Below, in pieces: positions 24,867-33,893 of a DNA stretch of 64,000 bases (position 1 is the first letter of the stretch; each line of letters starts with the position of its first letter). The notes under the pieces were generated by a model that saw only the letters and a list, made by a program, of their open reading frames with translations, was not told where the DNA came from and ran no database searches. This stretch comes from Marisimplicoccus sp038147335. GTDB lineage: Bacteria; Bacteroidota; Bacteroidia; Flavobacteriales; Flavobacteriaceae. The stretch covers positions 1 to 64,000 of the forward strand of contig JAYQTK010000003.1 in the NCBI GenBank assembly GCA_038147335.1, written 5' to 3'. The position numbers and the translations under genes were made by a program.

Positions 24867-25915
24867 TCAATCTTTTTAATTTGAGACTTTTTGGCTTCTT
24901 TTTTTGATCCATCAAATCCTTCCACACCACTTACAGTTGTGTATTTGAGAATGTTTTTCTTACCAGGATTTAATTTAGAATAAGCACTATGACACATTAC
25001 TGCCGCTTCATGAAAACCAGAAAGTATTAATTTGAGTTTTCCTGGGTATGTATTAACGTCTCCAATAGCGTATATACCATCAATATTAGTCTGATAATCC
25101 AAACTATTATTCACTTTTATTGCATTGTTTTCAATATTTAGCCCCCAATCTTTAATTGGGCCAAGCCTAGGAATAAGTCCAAATAGAGGAATGAAATAGT
25201 CTACATTAAAAGTTTCTATCTTTCCATCCATATCAATAGAAACAGAGTTTAAAGATTTGTCTCCATGAAGTTGAGTAACTTGGCCAGGAGTTATCACATC
25301 AATTTTTCCAGAATTTTTTAATTCTTGAACCTTTGTTACAGATTCATCAGCTCCTCTAAATTCATTTCTTCTATGAACTAAAGTTACTTTCTTAGCAATT
25401 TCAGATAGGTGTATTGTCCAATCAAGAGCAGAGTCACCACCACCTGCAATTAAAACATTTTTATCACGAAAATCATCTGGATTCTTAATCATGTAGAGAA
25501 CACCTTTCTCTTCATAATCAGATATATTAGAAATATTAGGTTTTCTAGGTGTAAAGGTTCCAAGGCCTCCAGCTATTGCTATGACACTTGCATTTATTCT
25601 AGTTTTCTTGTCGGTTGAAACAATAAATGATCCATCATCAATCTTTTCAATTCCTTCAGCAGTCTCACCTAAAGTGTATGAGGGAGAAAAAGGCTTAATC
25701 TGTTCTAGAAGATTTTCAATCAAGTCACCTGCGATTATTTCCGGATATCCTGGAATATCATAGATAGGTTTTTTTGGATATAATTCAGTAAGCTGACCAC
25801 CTGGCTGTGTTAGAGAGTCAAGAATATGGCATTTCATCTTTAATAGACCAGCTTCAAATACTGCAAATAATCCCGTAGGACCAGCACCAATAATTAATAT
25901 ATCTGTTTTAATCAT
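24863..25915 (-). CDS. FAD-dependent ferredoxin/flavodoxin-NADP reductase (thioredoxin reductase-like fold)
   Basis: A 350-aa flavoprotein with the FAD motif IIGAGPTGL (8-16), PGGQLTELYPKKPIYDIPG, a second dinucleotide motif VLIAGGGDSALDW, and the C-terminal GIYAIGDVNTYPGKLKLILSGFHEAA. The CxxC of thioredoxin reductase is missing, which points to the YumC-type ferredoxin-NADP reductases. It overlaps the NifU-type gene by 4 bp, and that gene overlaps mrp, giving an electron-donor plus Fe-S carrier module. Confidence 0.88.
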   Translation of the reverse strand: MIKTDILIIGAGPTGLFAVFEAGLLKMKCHILDSLTQPGGQLTELYPKKPIYDIPGYPEIIAGDLIENLLEQIKPFSPSYTLGETAEGIEKIDDGSFIVSTDKKTRINASVIAIAGGLGTFTPRKPNISNISDYEEKGVLYMIKNPDDFRDKNVLIAGGGDSALDWTIHLSEIAKKVTLVHRRNEFRGADESVTKVQELKNSGKIDVITPGQVTQLHGDKSLNSVSIDMDGKIETFNVDYFIPLFGLIPRLGPIKDWGLNIENNAIKVNNSLDYQTNIDGIYAIGDVNTYPGKLKLILSGFHEAAVMCHSAYSKLNPGKKNILKYTTVSGVEGFDGSKKEAKKSQIKKID

Positions 25916-26154
25916 TTAGAGAGAGGTAAGACAGATTTAACTTCTTTAATCTCAGGAGCATATTTTTTAATTGTTGTTTCAACACCCAGCTTTAGGGTCA
26001 TTTGGTTTACTTTACAATTAGCGCATGCACCATGTAATTTAATATTAACAGTTGATTTATTAATTGATTCTAATGAGATATCACCACCATCTTGAACTAG
26101 AAATGGTCTGATTTCTTCTAATGCTGCTAATATTTTTTCTTCAAGTTTTGTCAT
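25912..26154 (-). CDS. NifU C-terminal domain Fe-S scaffold/carrier protein
   Basis: An 80-aa NFU domain with the cluster-binding CxxC in GACANCKVNQMTL and the preceding LVQDGGDISLESI. It carries [4Fe-4S] or [2Fe-2S] clusters to target proteins. It starts where mrp ends (1-base overlap) and overlaps the reductase gene by 4 bp, so the three are translated together. Confidence 0.92.
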   Translation of the reverse strand: MTKLEEKILAALEEIRPFLVQDGGDISLESINKSTVNIKLHGACANCKVNQMTLKLGVETTIKKYAPEIKEVKSVLPLSK

Positions 26155-27281
26155 TATTTTTTAATTGCAGAACATCCAACTAAATTAGTTATTTCAACAA
26201 TTTTTGTTGGTGGTAATTCTTTATTTCTTATTAATAATTGTTCAACTACATTTTTGGAGATATCATCAAATATTTTTGAAGCTTCAGTTGATTCTTGAAG
26301 TGATGCAGGCCTTCCAAAATCAGAAGCTTCTCTTAAGCTTTTAATTAAGGGTATCTCTCCTAAAAAATTAATATTTAAATCCTTAGAGAGGTATTTAACT
26401 CCTGCTTCTCCAAAAATATAATGCTTATCTTCAGAATCCTCTGTTTTAAAATATGCCATATTTTCTACCAAGCCAAGAATCGGAACTGATATACTATCCT
26501 GCTGGAACATTTTTATTCCTCTTCTAGCATCTGCAAGAGCTACATTCTGAGGAGTACTGACAATAATAGATCCAGTAATTGGAAGTGATTGAACCAGGCT
26601 TAGATGAATATCACCAGTGCCTGGAGGAAGATCTAAAAATAGAAAATCAAGATCACCCCAATTAGTATCAAAAATCATTTGGTTTAGAGCTTTGGAAGCC
26701 ATAGGGCCACGCCAGACAACAGCCTGGTCAAGTTTAGTAAAAAAACCAATTGACATTATTTTTACACCATAACTTTCAATTGGTTCGATCTTGGACTCAT
26801 CATTAACTTTTATCGACTTTGGGACATATCCTTCAACATCCATCATTGTTGGGACTGAAGGACCATAAATATCTGCATCTAATATTCCTACTTTACATCC
26901 TTTTTTTGCAAGAGAGGCAGCAAGATTAATTGTTAAAGTAGATTTCCCTACTCCACCCTTTGCTGATGAAACTGCAATAATTGAGTCAACACCAGAAATT
27001 TTTTTTGATTGTGATGAGATTTTAGCTGGTGCCTTTTCAATTTTAGTGTTGATATTTATCTTAGCTTTTTCATAAATCTCATTATGAATAATTTTCATTA
27101 TATCTACCTCAAGCTTTTTTCTTGCCTGAAGAGTTGGATTACTTAATGAGAGATCAATATCAACTTGATCACCAAAAACTTGAATGTTTTTTAAAACTCC
27201 AGATGAAACTATGTTATCATCTGAACCTGATATATTAATTTTTTCAAGAGTCTTTGAAATATTTTTTTTTGATAGCTCCAT
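26154..27281 (-). CDS. Mrp/ApbC family Fe-S cluster carrier ATPase
   Basis: A 375-aa protein: an N-terminal DUF59/MIP18-like domain (1-80), then a P-loop NTPase with the deviant Walker A SSAKGGVGKST (KGGVGKST 108-115), DADIYGPSVP, and FLFLDLPPGTGDIHLSL. The CxxC that binds the cluster in many Mrp proteins is replaced in the ENMAYFKTEDSEDKHYIFGEAG region; I recall this substitution as usual in Flavobacteriia. It likely delivers Fe-S clusters with the NifU-type protein next to it. A TATATTTG box lies 11 nt upstream. Confidence 0.9.
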   Translation of the reverse strand: MELSKKNISKTLEKINISGSDDNIVSSGVLKNIQVFGDQVDIDLSLSNPTLQARKKLEVDIMKIIHNEIYEKAKININTKIEKAPAKISSQSKKISGVDSIIAVSSAKGGVGKSTLTINLAASLAKKGCKVGILDADIYGPSVPTMMDVEGYVPKSIKVNDESKIEPIESYGVKIMSIGFFTKLDQAVVWRGPMASKALNQMIFDTNWGDLDFLFLDLPPGTGDIHLSLVQSLPITGSIIVSTPQNVALADARRGIKMFQQDSISVPILGLVENMAYFKTEDSEDKHYIFGEAGVKYLSKDLNINFLGEIPLIKSLREASDFGRPASLQESTEASKIFDDISKNVVEQLLIRNKELPPTKIVEITNLVGCSAIKK

Positions 27282-27292
27282 AAAACTTAGTA

Positions 27293-27300
27293 CAAATATA
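27293..27300 (-). promoter_or_regulatory. TAnnTTTG promoter box for the mrp-nifU-reductase unit
   Basis: On the minus strand this reads TATATTTG, ending 11 nt before the start codon at 27281. It is a full consensus match in the short gap between the alkyltransferase-like gene and mrp. Confidence 0.55.
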
Positions 27301-27339
27301 CTAGTAAGTAATAACTTAAAAAACCTAAGAAAATACTAA

Positions 27340-27657
27340 TTATTTAGGGGTCCAAATCTTTTGTTCAAAATCTAATACTTTATCATCTTCTATCATTATT
27401 CCTTCACTCTCTAATAATTGTCGCATTAATTCAAAACCTTTAAAATGATTTTTACCTGTTAAGAGTCCATTCCTATTTACAACTCTATGGGCAGGTATTG
27501 AAGAATCACTATGACTAGCGTTTAATGCCCAACCAACTGTTCGTGCACTTGAAGAAGATCCAAGGAACTTTGCAATTAAACCATAGGTTGTAACTCTACC
27601 GTAAGGTATTCTTCTCACAACATGATAGACCCTTTGAAAAAAATCATCTTTTTTCAT
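27340..27657 (-). CDS. Alkyltransferase-like (MGMT family) DNA-binding protein
   Basis: A 105-aa protein equal to the DNA-binding domain of O6-alkylguanine transferases: IPYGRVTTYGLIAKFLG, ARTVGWALNA, then IPAHRVVN. The reactive PCHR cysteine is Ala (PAHR, residues 55-58), so it cannot accept alkyl groups itself. ATL proteins bind O6-alkylguanine and hand the lesion to nucleotide excision repair. It begins 2 bp after the histidine kinase stop codon lies downstream of it, so the two genes are tightly spaced on the minus strand. Confidence 0.88.
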   Translation of the reverse strand: MKKDDFFQRVYHVVRRIPYGRVTTYGLIAKFLGSSSSARTVGWALNASHSDSSIPAHRVVNRNGLLTGKNHFKGFELMRQLLESEGIMIEDDKVLDFEQKIWTPK

Positions 27658-27659
27658 TT

Positions 27660-28733
27660 CTATTGTTCTAATTGTTTAGAATCTGATTTTTGAATTGTAA
27701 AGGAAAATTCAGTACCTATTCCAAGCTTACTTTTAACAAATATTTGTTCTTGATGAGCTTCGATTATATGCTTAACAATTGAAAGACCTAAACCAGATCC
27801 ACCTTTTTTTCTAGAACGATTTTTATCAATTCTATAGAATCTTTCAAATAGTCTAGGAAGGTGCTGTTCATCAATCCCTTCACCATTATCAGAGACTTTT
27901 ACTAATATCTTATCATTATTATACTCTTCAACAGAAACTTTAGTAAAACCATTTTCTGTTCCATATTTCAATGAATTTACAACAAGATTAGTTAGAACTT
28001 GTAAAATTCTTTCTTGATCAGCATTAACAAAAATGGGTTCAGGGTAGTCTTTATCATATTTTAGAGAAATTGTATTCTTTTCAGATTCAAATTCCATCAA
28101 TTCAAATACATTATCAATTAAATCAAAAACATTAAAATCTGTTTTATCAACAGTTTTAATACCTGATTCAAATTGTGTAATGAGGTCTAAATCTTTAACA
28201 ATTGCGATTAATCTTTCAACTCCTTTTGCTGCTCTTTTAAGATATTTATCTCTAACCTTCTTATCTTTCATAGCTCCCTCAACAAGAGTAAGAATATACC
28301 CTTGAATGGTAAAAAGGGGTGTTTTTAATTCATGTGAAATATTTCCAAGGAATTCTCTTCTGTAGTTTTCTTGATCCTTTAAAACATTTATTTCAGAGGT
28401 CCTCTCTCTAGCTTTCTGAATCAAATTAAGAGTTAACTTTTCAAGATCTTTTTCATCATAATTATCTTTTAGAATTTCTTCATTTAACTCATCTAAAACT
28501 TTCTTAACTCCTCTTTCTAAGTAAAGCCTTATGTATATTTCAATTGAATACCGTATAATTAAAAAAAGAATTAAATAGTATAATATAGATAGTACTATAA
28601 CATTAATCCCCTCAACGTTTGATGGTATAATTAATTGGAAGAATAAAAAGTCTAAGATAAATGCGAACAATGTTACTAATAGAGAAGTTCTAAAAGCTTG
28701 TGGATTATATGAAAGCTTAAAAATAGAAGGCAT
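27660..28733 (-). CDS. Sensor histidine kinase (PhoR-like)
   Basis: A 357-aa inner-membrane kinase. Two hydrophobic spans (about 17-35 and 44-62) have almost no periplasmic loop, so it has no large external sensor. The cytoplasmic part carries the H-box SHELKTPL (phosphoacceptor His134), N-box VVNSLKYG, G1 VSDNGEGI, F-box FERFYR and G2 GGSGLGLSIVKHI. It overlaps the response regulator gene by one base. PhoR-like in architecture; whether phosphate is the signal cannot be told without pst genes nearby. Confidence 0.92.
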   Translation of the reverse strand: MPSIFKLSYNPQAFRTSLLVTLFAFILDFLFFQLIIPSNVEGINVIVLSILYYLILFLIIRYSIEIYIRLYLERGVKKVLDELNEEILKDNYDEKDLEKLTLNLIQKARERTSEINVLKDQENYRREFLGNISHELKTPLFTIQGYILTLVEGAMKDKKVRDKYLKRAAKGVERLIAIVKDLDLITQFESGIKTVDKTDFNVFDLIDNVFELMEFESEKNTISLKYDKDYPEPIFVNADQERILQVLTNLVVNSLKYGTENGFTKVSVEEYNNDKILVKVSDNGEGIDEQHLPRLFERFYRIDKNRSRKKGGSGLGLSIVKHIIEAHQEQIFVKSKLGIGTEFSFTIQKSDSKQLEQ

Positions 28734-29422
28734 TATTCAATAACAAACTTATATCCTACACCCTTAACAGTTTTAAAATACTTATCCCCTACTTTTTCTC
28801 TTAATTTTCTTATATGTACATCAATTGTTCTATCTCCGACAACAACTTCACTTCCCCAGACTGTCTCCATTATTTTTTCTCTCTTATAAACTTTATCAGG
28901 TTTAGAAGCAAGAAGATAAAGTAATTCGAATTCCTTTCTTGGAAGATTTAATACCTTATCTGATATATAAACTTTATACTTTTCCCTATCTATTTTAATA
29001 TCATCAAATACTATCTCATTAATATCCTTGGCAATGACTTTTTTTAATCTTCTTAGAAGACCTTTAACTTTAGATACAAGCACTTTAGGTTTCACAGGTT
29101 TAGTGACATAATCATCAGCTCCTGCATCATAGGCAGCAACATGGGAGTAGTCTTCTCCTCTTGCTGTAAGAAACATAATTATTGTATCATTAAATTTATC
29201 GTCAGATCTAAGTTTTTCACAGGCCTCAATTCCATCCATGTTAGGCATCATTACATCCATAATTATTAAGTTTGGACTAATATTGTAGGCCATTTCAATT
29301 GCAGACTTTCCATCAGCTGCAGTTGAAATATTATATCCTTCGTTTGACAAATTATATTTCAGAATTTCTAAAATATCTGGCTCATCATCAACACACAGTA
29401 TTTTTATGTCAGACTTTTTCAT
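28733..29422 (-). CDS. OmpR/PhoB-type response regulator
   Basis: A 229-aa regulator. The receiver domain has VDDEP (acidic pair near 12-13), phosphoacceptor Asp56 in LIIMDVMMP, the Thr/Lys residues in FLTARGE and DDYVTKPVKP, and the C-terminal winged helix ends KVYKREKIMETVW..RTIDVHIRKLREK..VKGVGYKF. It is the first gene of the pair with the histidine kinase. Confidence 0.94.
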   Translation of the reverse strand: MKKSDIKILCVDDEPDILEILKYNLSNEGYNISTAADGKSAIEMAYNISPNLIIMDVMMPNMDGIEACEKLRSDDKFNDTIIMFLTARGEDYSHVAAYDAGADDYVTKPVKPKVLVSKVKGLLRRLKKVIAKDINEIVFDDIKIDREKYKVYISDKVLNLPRKEFELLYLLASKPDKVYKREKIMETVWGSEVVVGDRTIDVHIRKLREKVGDKYFKTVKGVGYKFVIE

Positions 29423-29492
29423 AATTACCTCAATGTAGTGAATTAATTAATTTAAATGTAAGTTGAAAAAAAAATTAATTTTTATGAAATGA

Positions 29493-30785
29493 TTACTTAA
29501 CAATAACTAAATAATAATTTTTTCTTCCCCTTTGAAGAAGAAGGTATTTATTGTTAATTAAATCTTTATTTGAGACTACAGTATTTTCAGATACTTTGAT
29601 TTTATTTACAGAAATAGAATTTTCTTTTATAGATCTTCTGGCCTCACCCATTGATTTTAAAAAATTGGTATCCTTTGCCAACAAAAAATCAATATTTATT
29701 CCTTTAGCAAGTTCTTTAGAACCAATTGATGAGCTAGGTACACCATCAAAAATCTCATTAAAAGTATTCTCATCTAATGATTCTAAATCTTCTTTACTTG
29801 ATTTACCAAAAAGGACTTTAGATGCTTTAACCGCATTCTTCAAATCATCTTCACTATGAACCATTGATGTGATAGAGTCTGCAATCTTGTTCTGAAGAAG
29901 TCTTTTTGATTTGTCTTTTTTGTGCTCATCAATTAGATCTTCAACTTCTTGCTTATTAAGAAAAGTAAAAACTTTAATGTAATTAACTGCATCTTCATCA
30001 GATATATTTAACCAATACTGATAGAACTTATAAACAGATGTTTTTTCTTTATCTAGCCAGATATTACCCCCCTCTGACTTACCAAATTTTGATCCATCTG
30101 ATTTTTTAATTAGAGGGCAAGTCATAGCAAAAACCTTCTTGTTTTCTTTTCTTCTAATCAACTCGGTTCCTGTAGTTATATTTCCCCATTGATCGCTTCC
30201 TCCCATTTGTAGCATACAGTTCATTTCTTTATATAAATGCAGAAAATCATAGCCTTGAATAAGTTGATACGTAAATTCAGTAAAGGACATTCCTTGAGTT
30301 GTATCTTTTGAAATTCTTTTTTTAACTGACTCTTTAGCCATCATGTAATTAACTGTTATATGCTTACCAATATCTCTGGAAAAATCTATTATAGAGAATT
30401 TTTTCATCCAGTTATAATTATTGACTAAAATGGCTTTGTTAGATTTTTTTGATTTAAAATCTAAAAATTTTTCAAATTGTTTAGTTAATTTTTTTTCATT
30501 GTAATCTAAGACCTTCTTATCAAGTAAATTTCTTTCATCAGATTTACCAGAGGGGTCTCCGATCATTCCAGTTGCACCTCCTAATAAAACTATTGGTGTA
30601 TGACCAGAATTCTGGAAATGTTTTAGTATAAAAATTGGAACTAAACTTCCAATATGGAGAGAGTCAGAAGTTGGATCAAATCCAATATAACCAATTGTTT
30701 TATTTTTCTCTAAATGTTCTTCAGTTCCAGGAATTACATCGTGTAACATTCCCCTCCATTTCAATTCTTCTATAAAATCTTTCAT
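29493..30785 (-). CDS. tyrS: Tyrosyl-tRNA synthetase
   Basis: Class I aminoacyl-tRNA synthetase of 430 aa that charges tRNA-Tyr. The HIGH motif is HIGS (44-47), the tyrosine pocket includes YDFLHLYKEMNCMLQMGGSDQWGN, the KMSKS equivalent is KFGKS, and a C-terminal S4-like RNA-binding domain follows (EARRSIKENSISVN). It starts one base after the DUF4296 lipoprotein gene begins to end, sharing a base with it. The cognate tRNA-Tyr gene is in the cluster at 6.2 kb. Confidence 0.96.
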   Translation of the reverse strand: MKDFIEELKWRGMLHDVIPGTEEHLEKNKTIGYIGFDPTSDSLHIGSLVPIFILKHFQNSGHTPIVLLGGATGMIGDPSGKSDERNLLDKKVLDYNEKKLTKQFEKFLDFKSKKSNKAILVNNYNWMKKFSIIDFSRDIGKHITVNYMMAKESVKKRISKDTTQGMSFTEFTYQLIQGYDFLHLYKEMNCMLQMGGSDQWGNITTGTELIRRKENKKVFAMTCPLIKKSDGSKFGKSEGGNIWLDKEKTSVYKFYQYWLNISDEDAVNYIKVFTFLNKQEVEDLIDEHKKDKSKRLLQNKIADSITSMVHSEDDLKNAVKASKVLFGKSSKEDLESLDENTFNEIFDGVPSSSIGSKELAKGINIDFLLAKDTNFLKSMGEARRSIKENSISVNKIKVSENTVVSNKDLINNKYLLLQRGRKNYYLVIVK

Positions 30786-31102
30786 TAATTAATATTTTTT
30801 AAACTATCAATAGATTTCAATATTCTAATTTTAACTTTTGCGTAAATTTCATAGTGATCTCTTGGATTTTTTGAATAATAAAGCTCACTTTCAAAAAACT
30901 GTAAACTATCAATATTATGTTTCTTATAGATCAACTCATCACTTAATAAGTTATTATCTATTTTTAAATCAAATCCACTAGCTGCATTCAAGATCATTAT
31001 ATCAAAAATAATGTTTTCCATTTTTTCTTTACTAATAAGATTATCCGGAACATTATCAGAACAACCTATAAATAAAAATATAATTAACAAATATTTTTTC
31101 AT
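30785..31102 (-). CDS. DUF4296-type small lipoprotein
   Basis: A 105-aa predicted lipoprotein: the signal peptide MKKYLLIIFLFIGC has a lipobox LFIGC with the acylated Cys14. The mature part (SKEKMENIIFDIMILNAASG..KKHNIDSLQFFESELYYS) matches the pattern of the Bacteroidota DUF4296 proteins found next to dihydroorotase. Function unknown; probably anchored in a periplasm-facing or outer membrane. Its start overlaps the pyrC stop by 4 bp and it shares a base with tyrS. Confidence 0.78.
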   Translation of the reverse strand: MKKYLLIIFLFIGCSDNVPDNLISKEKMENIIFDIMILNAASGFDLKIDNNLLSDELIYKKHNIDSLQFFESELYYSKNPRDHYEIYAKVKIRILKSIDSLKNIN

Positions 31103-32436
31103 CTATCAAAAACTAGTTTTTTACCATGTGGAGTTTCGTAAACCTTTCCATTAGAATATACAACTCTTCCATTTAGAATTGTAGAATGAATGGATGAACT
31201 AAAAGTTACACCTTCAAAAGGTGACCATCCACATTTATAAAGTAGTGATTTTTTTGTGACTAGAGTTGGAGAATTAGGATCAATTAGCACTATGTCAGCG
31301 AAATAACCCTCCTTGATGAAACCTCTTCTGTTAATATTAAAGACTTTTGAAGGGTTATGAGAAATTTTTTCTACAATTTTTTCAATGCTTACTCCATGTT
31401 TTGGTGATTCATCTAGTAAAGATAAAATTGTATGCTGAACCATAGGTCCACCCGAAGGACAATTAAAGTAACTGTTTTCTTTTTCAATTTCTGTATGGGG
31501 TGCATGATCTGAAGCTATAATATCTATTTTATCTTCCTTTATTGCATTCCAAAGCGCATCTTTATCACTCTGAGATTTTATAGCCGGATTCCATTTAATT
31601 TTTGAGCCAAATTTTTTATAGTCTTTATCAGTAAACCATAAATGATGAGCACAAACTTCAGCTGTGATTTTCTTTTCTTCAACAGGAAGTTTATTGTTAA
31701 ATAAATCAAGTTCTTTTTGAGTAGAAATGTGGAAGACATTAAGTCTTGCTCCAGTTTTTTTTGCTAGATCAGTAGCATATTTAGAACTTTTATAACATGC
31801 CTCTACACTTCTAATCTTTGGGTGACATTCCATTGGAACATTTTCACCATAGGTTTCTTTATATTTTTTTGAATTATTTTTAATTGTTTGTTCATCTTCA
31901 CAATGGGCAGATATTGGCAGAGATGTTGATGAAAAAATTGTTTCTATAGAATTTAAATTATCTATTAACATTTTTCCTGTTGATGAGCCAAGAAATAGTT
32001 TTATACCAGCAACTTCAGTAGGATCTATTTTTTTAATTTCATCTAGGTTGTCATTAGTACCTCCAAACATAAAAGAGAAATTACAGTATGAATCAATTGA
32101 TGCTATACTTATCTTTTTATTGAACTCCTCAATTGTTGTAGTATTAGGACTTGTGTTTGGCATTTCTATATATGAAGTCACACCTCCTGCAATTGCTGCT
32201 TTTGATTCAGATGAAATATTTCCTTTATGTGTAAGTCCAGGTTCTCTAAAATGTACTTGATCATCAATCATACCAGGAATAAGAATTAATCCGTCAGCAT
32301 CTATTACTTCAGTATCTGAATCTATTTGTATGTTTTTTGATACCGAGGATATTACTTCACCTTCGATTAATACATCTTCTTCTAATCTTTTTCCTTCGGT
32401 AATTACAGTTGCATTTTTTATTAATAGTTTACCCAT
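31099..32436 (-). CDS. pyrC: Dihydroorotase
   Basis: Zinc amidohydrolase of pyrimidine synthesis, 445 aa, class I type. The metal-binding HxR is in DDQVHFREPG, the bridging Lys in GIKLFLGSSTGKM, further ligands in ISAHCEDE and VFHIST, and the catalytic Asp in IIASDHAPH. The length and the PHGKKL end fit the Bacteroidota form. It begins 1 bp after the glycosyltransferase stop and overlaps DUF4296 by 4 bp. An allantoinase or hydantoinase is a less likely alternative. Confidence 0.92.
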   Translation of the reverse strand: MGKLLIKNATVITEGKRLEEDVLIEGEVISSVSKNIQIDSDTEVIDADGLILIPGMIDDQVHFREPGLTHKGNISSESKAAIAGGVTSYIEMPNTSPNTTTIEEFNKKISIASIDSYCNFSFMFGGTNDNLDEIKKIDPTEVAGIKLFLGSSTGKMLIDNLNSIETIFSSTSLPISAHCEDEQTIKNNSKKYKETYGENVPMECHPKIRSVEACYKSSKYATDLAKKTGARLNVFHISTQKELDLFNNKLPVEEKKITAEVCAHHLWFTDKDYKKFGSKIKWNPAIKSQSDKDALWNAIKEDKIDIIASDHAPHTEIEKENSYFNCPSGGPMVQHTILSLLDESPKHGVSIEKIVEKISHNPSKVFNINRRGFIKEGYFADIVLIDPNSPTLVTKKSLLYKCGWSPFEGVTFSSSIHSTILNGRVVYSNGKVYETPHGKKLVFDR

Positions 32437-32437
32437 T

Positions 32438-33160
32438 CTACTTAAAAAAAGAATTAATTTTTAATTTAATAACTCCAAAAATTGCCTCAAGAATTATACT
32501 GTGATTCATTTTTGATTTACCTAATTTTCTATTGACAAAAATTATTTGATGCTCTTTTAATTTAAAATTTTTTTTCCAAAGTTTAAATTTCATTTCAATT
32601 TGAAATGCATATCCATTAAATTTTATTTCACTTAATTCAATTGAACTTAATGCATTTTTAGTATAACCGACAAAACCTGATGTTGCATCTTTTATTGGCA
32701 TACCAGTAATTATCCTAACATATAAGTTTGCAGCATATGAAAGAAAGATTCTGGATAAAGGCCAATTAACAACACTAACACCCTCAATATATCGAGATCC
32801 TACAACAACATCATATTTATTTTGAATTAATTGAATTTTAAGGTTTTTAATCTCATTCGGATCATGTGACATATCAGCGTCCATCTCAAAGATATAGGAG
32901 TAGTTGTTTTCTAGTGCCCATTTAAATCCTGCCTTATATGCAGAACCTAATCCAGATTTTTTTTCTCTATTTATAAGAAATACTCTGTTATTATGAATAT
33001 TTTTTTGATTTTCAACTATTTCAGAAGTTCCATCAGGAGAATTATCATCTATTACAAGAATATCATTTTTATCCTCTAGATCTATTACCTTCTTAATAAC
33101 AGCTTCAATATTTTCTGCTTCATTGTATGTAGGTATAATAATTAAACTATTGTATTTCAT
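32438..33160 (-). CDS. Polyprenol monophosphomannose synthase-like GT2 glycosyltransferase
   Basis: A 240-aa GT2 enzyme like dolichyl-phosphate mannose synthase, moving a sugar from a nucleotide donor to a polyprenyl phosphate at the inner membrane. It has the N-terminal IIPTYNEAENI, DDNSPDGT, the metal-binding DAD in FEMDADMSHDP, and GSRYIEGVSVVNWPLSRIFLS. There is no C-terminal membrane domain, as in the soluble bacterial type. It heads the minus-strand unit with pyrC, DUF4296 and tyrS. Confidence 0.9.
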   Translation of the reverse strand: MKYNSLIIIPTYNEAENIEAVIKKVIDLEDKNDILVIDDNSPDGTSEIVENQKNIHNNRVFLINREKKSGLGSAYKAGFKWALENNYSYIFEMDADMSHDPNEIKNLKIQLIQNKYDVVVGSRYIEGVSVVNWPLSRIFLSYAANLYVRIITGMPIKDATSGFVGYTKNALSSIELSEIKFNGYAFQIEMKFKLWKKNFKLKEHQIIFVNRKLGKSKMNHSIILEAIFGVIKLKINSFFK

Positions 33161-33196
33161 TATTTATAGCAGTTATTCCATAGTTTTGTTTAAAAT

Positions 33197-33880
33197 ATGA
33201 TTCAAAATCAAGATATCACCAGTTTTTTTGTTCTATTTGTATTATTGGTATTTTCTTTATTCCAAATATTTCAAAGAGTAAAATTAGTTTATTTATTTAG
33301 AAGTTTTGGTTATCATTTTCGTAATATTCTATTACCATATAATTCTGATGATCTTAGTATTTCAGGTTCAGGAACATCAGTAATTAACTATTTTCATTAT
33401 TTCTATATATTCTTTTTTTTACTTATAAACGGTGTAATTATTTCTTATTTCGGAGCCTGGTATGAAGGAGGAGACTTTAAGTCAAATAAATTAAGTTATG
33501 AATCATTCCTGAGTTATTTTAAATTTAGTTCACTCATATTAATTACTATTTTAATAAGATTTCTAGTAATCAGATTTGTTTTAGATCTATTTATAAACTC
33601 CAAGCTTAAGTTTTTATTTTATAAAAACTTTATTATAAACATTATTATTGGATCATTACTGTTTCTTAATTTTGTAATATATAATTTAAATCCCTCCTAC
33701 GAAGTCAAATATCTTTATATTACATTTTTAGTATTATTTCTTCTACATTTTATTTTTCAAACAAAGAACTATTTAAGCTATTTTGTTAAACTTGAGGTCA
33801 AGGAGGTAATGTATTTTATTTTGTATCTTTGTGCCTTCAAACTAGCCCCTTGGATATGGTTATATTCTATAGGTTTATGA
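33197..33880 (+). CDS. DUF4271-type membrane protein
   Basis: A 227-aa integral membrane protein with about six hydrophobic spans and a conserved-looking end (KLAPWIWLYSIGL). The family occurs in Bacteroidota beside hemD and the polyprenol-phosphate transferase, which is the arrangement here; its function is not known. It is followed after 13 bp by hemD and is divergent from the glycosyltransferase gene. Confidence 0.78.
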   Translation: MIQNQDITSFFVLFVLLVFSLFQIFQRVKLVYLFRSFGYHFRNILLPYNSDDLSISGSGTSVINYFHYFYIFFFLLINGVIISYFGAWYEGGDFKSNKLSYESFLSYFKFSSLILITILIRFLVIRFVLDLFINSKLKFLFYKNFIINIIIGSLLFLNFVIYNLNPSYEVKYLYITFLVLFLLHFIFQTKNYLSYFVKLEVKEVMYFILYLCAFKLAPWIWLYSIGL

Positions 33881-33893
33881 AAACTAATTAAAT

